From Rhizophagus sp. LPA8_4_AMF (lineage: Eukaryota > Glomeromycota > Glomeromycetes > Glomerales > Glomeraceae): 29,812 bases of DNA. Position numbers and translations under genes: made by a program. Positions 22,963 to 29,812 of the stretch are shown piece after piece. The stretch covers positions 1 to 29,812 of the forward strand of contig JADRCO010000608.1 in NCBI GenBank assembly GCA_021464525.1, written 5' to 3'. Each line of letters starts with the position of its first letter. Position 1 is the first letter of the stretch. The notes under the pieces were generated by a model. That model saw only the letters and a program-made list of their open reading frames with translations, searched no databases and was not told where the DNA came from.

Positions 22963-24053
22963 ATGAATTTTAAACTAGAAGATCTTCATAAATTGAAAAC
23001 TGACGGAACTTTTTTGTTTAGGGATATTTCGTTTTCTCTGAAACAAGGTGATATCCTGACCATTTCTGGGCCAAGTGGTGTTGGGTAGGTTTATGAACGA
23101 TTTTTAATTATAATTTTACTAGTTTGATTCCTAAAATAAAAATTCTTTTAATTAAAGAAAGACAACATTACTGAAATGCATTGCGCAGTTGTCCTTATAT
23201 GAGGGAGGTAGCATTTATTTGAACGATAAGTAAGTCAATGAAATGATTAAATAGATTTATTCATGTTGATCGGGATTGATCCAATTTTATTGAAATAATA
23301 GGACTCCGGAAGAATACGGGATTCCCGTTTGGAGAACTCGTGTTATGTATGTTCCACAGAGAACTCGTATGTATTCTCTTCAACTTTCAAATTCGAATTG
23401 AAATCATTATAATTAAAATTTGTAATGTTATTAGCCGTAATGCCAGGTACTCCAATGGAATTTTATACAAAAATGATAAATTTTGACGCACAAAGAACGA
23501 TTTATCACAATGATCCTGTAAATTATTTTCATATCTATTCAGTATATACTTGTTTCTCGCTCAATTTATATTAATCATATTTTTTTTTCTTATTAAAATT
23601 TTAAACAGATTGAAATTTCTCAAAGGTGAGCTAAATCTTAAATTAGGATTTATGATATTTACGTGTTATTCTTATTGATTTTAAATTTCATTAGATGGGA
23701 TGTCAGTGAGGAATTGTGGGACAAACAATGGAATCAGTTATCAGGAGGGGAGATTCAACGTGTTTCGCTAGCAATCGCTATATCTTGTAATCCAGACGTG
23801 TTACTCCTTGATGGTAGATATTAAAATATTCAAAATTTTGAAATAAACCTTCTTGCTAAAAAAATTTCTCCTTTTCATAGAACCTACCTCTGCTCTTGAT
23901 CCAAACACTACTTTATTAGTTGAAGAAACGCTTAAAGAATACACTTGTATAATAGTGACACATAGTCCAGAACAAGAAAGCCGTATCTCAACAAAAAAAT
24001 ATAAATTGAATCATTATTATGAAAATCGAGATGTGTTAGTGCTAATAGATTAA
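22963..24053 (+). CDS. small soluble ABC ATPase, FetA/YbbL-like
   Basis: Exons 22963-23084, 23158-23229, 23302-23366, 23435-23517, 23609-23625 (17 nt), 23695-23813, 23881-24053; total 651 nt, 216 aa. It is a lone nucleotide-binding domain: Walker A GPSGVGKTT, Q-loop VPQRT, signature LSGGE, Walker B VLLLDEPTSALD and switch His in IVTHS. No membrane segment or second domain. Size and motif layout (VPQRTPVMPGT after the Q-loop) resemble bacterial FetA/YbbL and plant STAR1. These work with a separate UPF0014-type membrane partner (FetB, ALS3/STAR2) in metal or UDP-sugar export. No partner gene is in this window. Substrate unknown. The C-terminal 30 residues after the switch His are weakly conserved and end in VLVLID. 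Confidence 0.88.
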
Positions 24054-25257
24054 CATTAGTGAATGTTTAAAAGAAAAAAGATAATAAACAGAGATTCTAA
24101 TAGTTATAGGCCTTTTCCATTCATCAAGAACTAGAAAAGAAAGCTAAATATATATATATATGAAATCTATCAGGTAATAATTATTGTTTGAAAGTTATTT
24201 ATTTTTATTTTTTATTATTTTGTTAATTTATATTATAACCTACATATCTAAATTCCAATTAATTAATGATATAGTTTATCAATCAATTCTTAATGGTCAA
24301 AATCATCATTTATTTTAGAGTTATTTTTATAATAATTTACATTTAAATTAAATTTAAATCCATTTTAAGTTCTATGAAGCAATCAATATTTTGGAGAAAT
24401 TAGAAATTAAAAATAATTTATAATGTACCGATTTTTAACGAATCCCTGCAATATTTTCATATAAACTAAACGCGCTGATTACATGCATTCTTCAATAAAT
24501 ATTTCCCGCGCATTTTTTTAGATACTATAGGTAGTCTGTAATTTGTTCTCGTTCATTGTTTTTTTGAAATCATCACATTGCATAAGTACCTACTAATTAG
24601 AGTTAGATCATTATAAAAAACATAATATAATCACAATTGATTACATCATGCTGCACAACTGCACAACTAGCCCAAATGCTTCAGCCCTGGTTATTTAATT
24701 AATTTTAATTTTTTAAACAAAGTGATAATTCTCGAAAGTTTTATCCGATTTTTCTTGGCGTATATCGAAGGATCCATTGGTCTGGATCGCAAAAATTCTG
24801 GTATAAATTATCCTAATTTAGAATATTATACAATGGTGAAATATCGTGGCGCAGTAAGATTTTATCCATCTAATTGAATTATACAAAATAGGTAATTAAA
24901 TAAGGGGATTTCATAATAGACTTTTAAAAAAATGTTCATTCAATAATTTTCTCGAATGTGCGATGTTAATGTGTTACTTATTTGTAAAACCTTTTATCAA
25001 AATTTCGAAAATTCATTTTAGAATCGATAGCAGTTTATCACATTCAAATGCAGCACGCGAATTATAATGTCTTATAGTGCTTAGTAAAATGTTTATAATT
25101 TGACGGAACTAATTGTTTCATTCATTATGTGGCGGTGTCCTGATTTATACTCCGAATGTCATATGACCGTATGACCTAACGTATATTATAGGTTTTGAAG
25201 TTGGTACGACCATTACCTTTTTATTAATAAATATGTAGTTAATAAATAGTTAATAGG
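24054..25257. other. intergenic, no gene seen
   Basis: AT-rich DNA after the ABC ATPase. It has slightly more complex sequence at about 24460-24560 and 24740-25200, perhaps old element or gene debris, but no readable frame longer than chance and no terminal repeats that I can pair. Confidence 0.5.
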
Positions 25258-25398
25258 CTCTCACCAAATATAGATAATGCCAAGAAATCGGTCAGTTCTA
25301 AAGAAGATGCCAAGACTTGGTGTTACTATGAACTTAATGTTTTGTGTCGCGAGATTTTCTTCAAAAAAGTTGGTGCGCGATTCCCATATAGGTATTAA
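25258..25398 (+). pseudogene. short coding-like relic, unknown family
   Basis: A 46-codon open stretch with protein-like composition: LSPNIDNAKKSVSSKEDAK, then TWCYYELNVLC, then FFKKVGARFPYR, ending in TAA. It has no good start and is isolated. It follows a possible TTAATAG acceptor and ends at a possible AG|GTATTA donor. It may be an exon relic of a repeated Rhizophagus gene or transposon. I do not recognise the family. Confidence 0.35.
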
Positions 25399-25783
25399 AA
25401 AAATTAAAAAGAATCGACCCCTATAACTAAATTTTCTTTTTTAAAAAATTCTTGAATTGGTATTTTTTTTTAAACCTCTTTTTTTTTTATTTTCCGTTCA
25501 AGATTAAAATATTATAATTTTTTTATTATGAGTTAAAGAAAATCGATGTTCCTGATCGCGCCTTATTCATTGTATTTGTTAAATAAACAATTGAATCAAA
25601 TCATTCATTTTCTCGATATAAGTAAGAACTTAATATAAATAAATCTGATTTTTATTTTTTTTATCTTTTATCTTTTATCCAATTTTAAAATATTCTTTTA
25701 TAAAGTAAGTTTTTTCTCGTTTTATATTTAATAAGAACCATAAAATTATTTTGTTAATTCTCATTTTCTCTTCAGCTCAAACC

Positions 25784-27601
25784 ATGCGTATAATACCAAT
25801 TCCCATTTTCGAGAACAACTATTCTTACCTCATCGTTGATGACAAAGCAAATGAGGGTTTGTATTCTTAATTTTTTTCCTTTATATTAGTAAAATGGACA
25901 ACTAAGACAACCTTTTTTTTTTGTTTTCACTTTAGCCGCCGCGGTAGACCCAGCAGAACCTCAAAAGGTCTTAGCTGTTCTCGCTCAAACAGGCGCGAAA
26001 TTAACTTCGATATTGACGACACATCATCATCAGTAAGTAATTTTCGTTGATTAATCTAATCTATGAACATGACGATTTAAAACTAAATAACATATAATTT
26101 TTAAAACAAAAAGAAAACACTCTGTAGGGAATATTGAATTAGTTTTAACGAAACCAAATCTCGCAGTGTACGGTGCAGATGCACGGATTCCTGGTAATCT
26201 TTTTTTAAACATTAATTAATTTCTTAAAATTTAATATAATTATTATTTTTTTTACTCAATAATTGTTATTAAATTTTGTTAGAACTTAACTACGTCTGTA
26301 AACACAACGAGGAATTTACAGTATGTATAAATTATGATCAACTCGATCAAATCTTGTTTATTTTTTTGCGTAAAATTATATAACAATCACGTGATTTTTA
26401 GGTTGGTACGCTAAAAGTTCGATCATTTCATACACCGTCACACACGAAAGGTAGCGTGTGTTATTACGTTCGAGATGGTAATGAAATGAACGAGGAATTA
26501 GAAAAGGCCATATTTACTGGAGATACATTATTAACTGGTAAGCAAAGAAGTAAAATAATTATAACATTAATTTTTTTTTATTTAGATATTGAATTTTATT
26601 TATTTCTTTTTTATAGGTGGATGTGGTAAATTCATCGAAGGGGATGCTAAAGATATGTATAATGTACTCTATAATATATTGGGTCAATTACCCAGAGACA
26701 CTAAAGTTTATTGTGGACATGAATGCGCTCTGAATAACCTTCAGGTAAATAGCATTCTTCACCCACGATGTCATATAACAATGTCTTATATAAATGAAAA
26801 CGTTACTAATTTTAATTATAATTTTGATAATATTGATTATAACAGTTTGCAAATACAATAGATCCAAGTAATCAATATATACGCGTAAGTGTTTAGTAAA
26901 ATATTATTGTTAATTAATTGAATTTTAAACTTATAATTATCTTACATATTTTAGAAACAATTGGCATATTCACAAATGAATCAGATCACCGTGCCTAGTA
27001 TACTTGAAGATGAGTTTAAATATAACCCATATTTAAGACTTTCGTATGTTGATACATATATATGTTTTTTTTATCTTGAAATTGAAAAAGAAAAATTAAT
27101 AATTCTTATGGCTTTATAGAGAGATTTCCATCCAACAAGCTACAAACGTAACAGATCCATATGAAGTAATGCATGTACTACGAGTTTTGAACGATAATTT
27201 CAACAATCAAAGTAACGGAATAAACGGAGTGAACGGAATAAATGGAGTTAATGGAGTAAATGGGGTTAGCAATGGAGTGAATGGAATGAACGGAATGAAT
27301 GGAATCAATGGAATTACAGGTATGATACTATAAACTTTTTAATATTACATTTAATATATAAAGATATGTCCGGGATGGGGAGAGTTGGGATGATAGGGGT
27401 GATTTACGTTTTTTAATTATCATGGGTTGATCTTTATATATTTTTTTCTTTTTTTTCTTTTTTATAATATGAATTTACAGTTCTTTAATTGTAAAAAAAA
27501 TTTTTAAATTTTTAGAAATTTTCGATTCATATTTAAAGATGAATATATATAGTGCGGATGATTTAAATACATTAAATACGATAATTCGAAGGAAAGGATG
27601 A
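25784..27601 (+). CDS. glyoxalase II (hydroxyacylglutathione hydrolase)
   Basis: Hydrolyses S-lactoylglutathione to lactate and glutathione, the second step of methylglyoxal detoxification. Exons 25784-25856, 25936-26032, 26114-26193, 26283-26320, 26402-26537, 26617-26744, 26846-26884, 26955-27043, 27120-27319, 27516-27601; total 966 nt, 321 aa. A probable 5' UTR intron lies at 25705-25775 (GTAAGT...TTCAG). The metallo-beta-lactamase fold is clear: [52 protein letters not shown] and VYCGHE. Odd point: the THxHxDH motif reads THHHQKHSVGN across intron 2, so the metal-binding Asp is Lys if the only AG in reach (26112-26113) is the acceptor. Other ligands (His of HTPSHT, Asp of TGDT, His of CGHE) are kept. 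The C-terminus carries an Asn-Gly repeat and an extra 28-residue tail. No mitochondrial presequence was seen. Confidence 0.9.
27211..27316. repeat. coding repeat: Asn-Gly-X tripeptides
   Basis: A degenerate 9-bp tandem array (AAYGGARTN type) inside glyoxalase II exon 9, giving about eleven NGx units (NGI, NGV, NGM). It sits after the usual family C-terminus and probably forms a flexible linker to the extra tail. Confidence 0.9.
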
Positions 27602-27986
27602 AGGAGAAAAAAAAATGTTAAAATTAAAATAATAATTTAATAATTAGAAAGGTTTTTTTTTTTCCCTTAAAACATTTTAACAACTCTTTATATAATATAT
27701 GATCATCCGTAATATTTTTTTACCTTTTTTTTTTTAAGAAAATATATTTATTTTTGTATCATAAGTAATAATTTCCTTTTTATTTCCCGATTACATGATT
27801 CGATTAAAATTATGATGTTTACTATTACTAAATAAAACAATACATAACAAGATAAGATTATATAACTAGTGATTTAAATTAAAGGTTGGATTTCAATTTT
27901 AATTCAACTCCAAGGATGGAGTGTTTAATTGTTACAAGAGTACATAAGTAACAACGAATAACAAGATTCACTCTTGTTTCTCTATG

Positions 27987-28033
27987 GAATTCCTAAAGAG
28001 AATTCTTTCAAGAAATTCTTTGAAGGAATTCCT
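27987..28033. repeat. imperfect hairpin with repeated GGAATTCCT
   Basis: GAATTCTTTCAA (28000-28011) pairs with TTGAAGGAATTC (28020-28031) with one mismatch around an 8-nt loop. GGAATTCCT also occurs at both edges (27987 and 28025). Confidence 0.7.
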
Positions 28034-28920
28034 TTAAGAAAAGTCTTATAAAGAGAAGACGAATTAGGAATAAACTTATTTATTTTGATTATTCTTTTTT
28101 GATCAAGAAAATTTTCCCTTCTTTGAATTATGTGTAACCTATGACATACATAATTACTTTTATTCGATCGACGCAAACAAAAAAAAAAGAGGTATAATCA
28201 AAAAAAGAATAAAATCAATATAGGTAATATTATAATACATTTATGGTAACCTATCGTAAAAAAGAAAGAAAAACCATGGTTAAATTATGTGCAAATTATC
28301 GATTTGTGTTACCAAGAATGTTAGAATGTTTTAAATGGCGATCCGTTGAACGCCATAATATCCGGGATTTATATAATAATACAATATATACGATCGGGTT
28401 AAATACGGATTCTACGGAAGTATCGTGTTTTAAAAAGGATTAAAAGGATTCTATATTAAAACCGAACCCAATAACCATAACACTAATCTTATGCATTTAA
28501 TACAGAATGAGATTATATCTTTATATTTATTTTTGACTGATTTTTAAGATTTTTACCCGATTTTTAACACGTGCATAACCCGCCTACTCTTAAAATAAAT
28601 ATACTCTTTCTTTTTTTTTTTTTTTTAAAAAAAAAAAGGATAAAGAAGGGACCACGAGTTAGGTACGGTTTAGGCCATATGCTTACATGCTCTTTCATTA
28701 TTGACTTTAAAAAAATGTATTAAATAAGTTTTTTCATATAATAATATTATGTATGATTGATTAATCAAAGACGCGATGTTACATTTTAAAAAAAAAAAAA
28801 AATTTCAAATTTTTACGTTTTAATACTTTGTTACTTAATTATTTATATATTTACATTTTGTATTACATTTTTTTTATAATTTTCTCATGAGGTCAAGTTA
28901 AAAATTCGAGTATTTTAAAT

Positions 28921-28980
28921 TAATTCGGTTGGTAATTTGATAATTTGATAATTTGTAATTTGATAATTTGGTAATTCGGT
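28921..28980. repeat. short tandem repeat, TAATTTGA type
   Basis: Degenerate 8-10 bp units (TAATTTGA, TAATTTGG, TAATTCGGT) in direct order; the array begins and ends with TAATTCGGT. Confidence 0.75.
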
Positions 28981-29334
28981 ATAGAATATCAAAAAATAAC
29001 ATGTGCATTTAATTGTACTACAAACAGGGGACCCATAAAATTTTTTTGAACAAAGATTTCGAAAAGTTTTCAACAATATTGAAATGATATTATTGGTTCA
29101 AAAGAAAGAAAGAAAGAAAAAAAATAATATATAATATAAATCATGTCATCTAATGAGCATTTTCGGATTTAGATTTCGATTTTTGGAAAAATGAGCATGT
29201 GATTTCTTAATTCCAACCGACTTGAAAGCTTTAAAATTCAGCTTTAAATTCGAAACAAATCATAAGAAATTTTCACTTTTTAATCGAAAAAAAAAAAAAT
29301 ATTTTTTACGGGTCTCCTAGGTAGTTGGGCACTA

Positions 29335-29610
29335 ACGAAGCATTGTTCTAACGTGATATTCTTTTTAAATTCTGGGCAACATTAACAACATTATTGTTAT
29401 TAATATTATCAAATATTAATCAGATACGAAGCATTGTTTTCACGTGATAGTCTTTTTAAATTCTGGGCAACATTAGAAACATTATTGTTATTAAATATTA
29501 TCAAAATATTATACAGATATTACAGAACGAAGCATTGTAGTCTTTTTAGATACTGGGCAACATTGGCAATATTAATAACATTATTGTTATTAACAATTAT
29601 CAAATATTAT
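29335..29610. repeat. three-copy tandem repeat, about 91-101 bp
   Basis: Copies start with ACGAAGCATTGT at 29335, 29426 and 29527. Each contains TCTTTTTAAATTCTGGGCAA (third copy with changes), then ACATTATTGTTATTA and ATCAAATATTA. The third copy lacks the ACGTGATA part present in the first two. Short overlapping ORFs here come from the repeat and are not genes. Confidence 0.85.
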
Positions 29611-29758
29611 ATATATAATAATAATAATGCATAATAGATTACTACTCAAAAACAAACAATAAATAAAATCATTATAATTTTTTTTTTTTTTTATTTCGTA
29701 TTCTATCAAATAAATAAGATTACTGCTGCAAGGGGAATAAAAAAACCGAACATAAAAC

Positions 29759-29812
<54 letters not shown>
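29759..29812. repeat. T25-A29 run at the window edge
   Basis: A T run (29759-29783) switches directly to an A run that reaches the last base. This is a perfect palindrome and probably marks a contig end where assembly stopped. Confidence 0.85.

Larger units (their letters stand above)
27602..29812. other. repeat-rich, gene-poor right end
   Basis: 2.2 kb after glyoxalase II. It holds an EcoRI-site-rich imperfect hairpin (27987-28033), a T16A12-like run near 28611-28636, a TAATTTGA-type repeat (28921-28980), an (AAGA)n tract near 29101, a three-copy tandem repeat (29335-29610) and terminal homopolymers. A 66-codon ORF at 28243-28443 has no recognisable features. No gene supported. Confidence 0.55.

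Noticed and set aside
26589-26861. Open frame running from glyoxalase II intron 5 through exon 6 into the next intron
   Set aside because: Only the middle part is real exon 6; the GTAAAT donor at 26745 and acceptor at 26845 restore [10 protein letters not shown], which the family needs.
27982-28176. Minus-strand ORF with repeated Phe-Leu-Lys and Gly-Ile-Pro
   Set aside because: Explained by the GGAATTCCT hairpin repeats; no start context or homology that I recognise.
28243-28443. 66-codon plus-strand ORF near the right end
   Set aside because: No recognisable motif, no neighbouring exon and a repeat-rich setting; too weak to call a gene.
29434-29634. ORF in the right-end tandem repeat
   Set aside because: Its repeated peptide comes directly from the DNA repeat, with no protein-like features.

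Overview
The window looks like nuclear DNA of an arbuscular mycorrhizal fungus, most likely Rhizophagus (Glomeromycotina). It is very AT-rich, with long A and T runs and AT microsatellites. Genes are split by many short introns (about 60-130 nt, mostly GTAAGT-like to TAG). One gene belongs to the expanded 'zinc-knuckle plus TKL-like kinase' family typical of Rhizophagus, and another encodes a bacterial-type RNase III of the kind reported from this fungus. No rRNA, tRNA, CRISPR array or intact transposon was found. The right edge (T25 followed by A29) looks like a contig end.

Layout, left to right: (1) a decayed gene fragment at 216-690. (2) A complete HRI-type eIF2-alpha kinase on the minus strand (1151-4115, 9 exons, 764 aa), including one GC-AG intron. 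(3) A Rhizophagus-family kinase on the minus strand (5234-6846, 4 exons, 421 aa) whose HRD catalytic Asp is Asn, so it is a probable pseudokinase. (4) A single-exon class I RNase III on the plus strand (7894-8694, 266 aa), followed by a long imperfect inverted repeat in its probable 3' UTR. (5) A dynamin/SLIP-GC-like large GTPase on the plus strand (9852-13380, 11 exons, 915 aa). (6) A small two-TM protein with LPTY/PPTY motifs on the minus strand (14777-15466). (7) A 3.6 kb gene-free, hairpin-rich AT region. (8) A myotubularin phosphoinositide phosphatase on the minus strand (19069-22534, 7 exons, 934 aa). (9) Divergent from it, a small soluble ABC ATPase resembling bacterial FetA/YbbL (22963-24053, 7 exons, 216 aa). 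(10) A glyoxalase II on the plus strand (25784-27601, 10 coding exons, 321 aa) with a lost metal ligand and an Asn-Gly repeat tail. (11) A repeat-rich, gene-poor right end.

The exon models were assembled by hand. In every spliced gene the exon phases agree and the total is divisible by three; this is the main support for the coordinates. CDS entries give the span from start codon to stop codon, with exon coordinates in the evidence text. The genes do not form one pathway: translation stress (HRI), signalling, RNA processing, membrane and lipid traffic, a transport ATPase and methylglyoxal detoxification. The most notable items are the bacterial-type RNase III with its downstream hairpin, the altered glyoxalase II metal site, the probable pseudokinase and the FetA-like ATPase.
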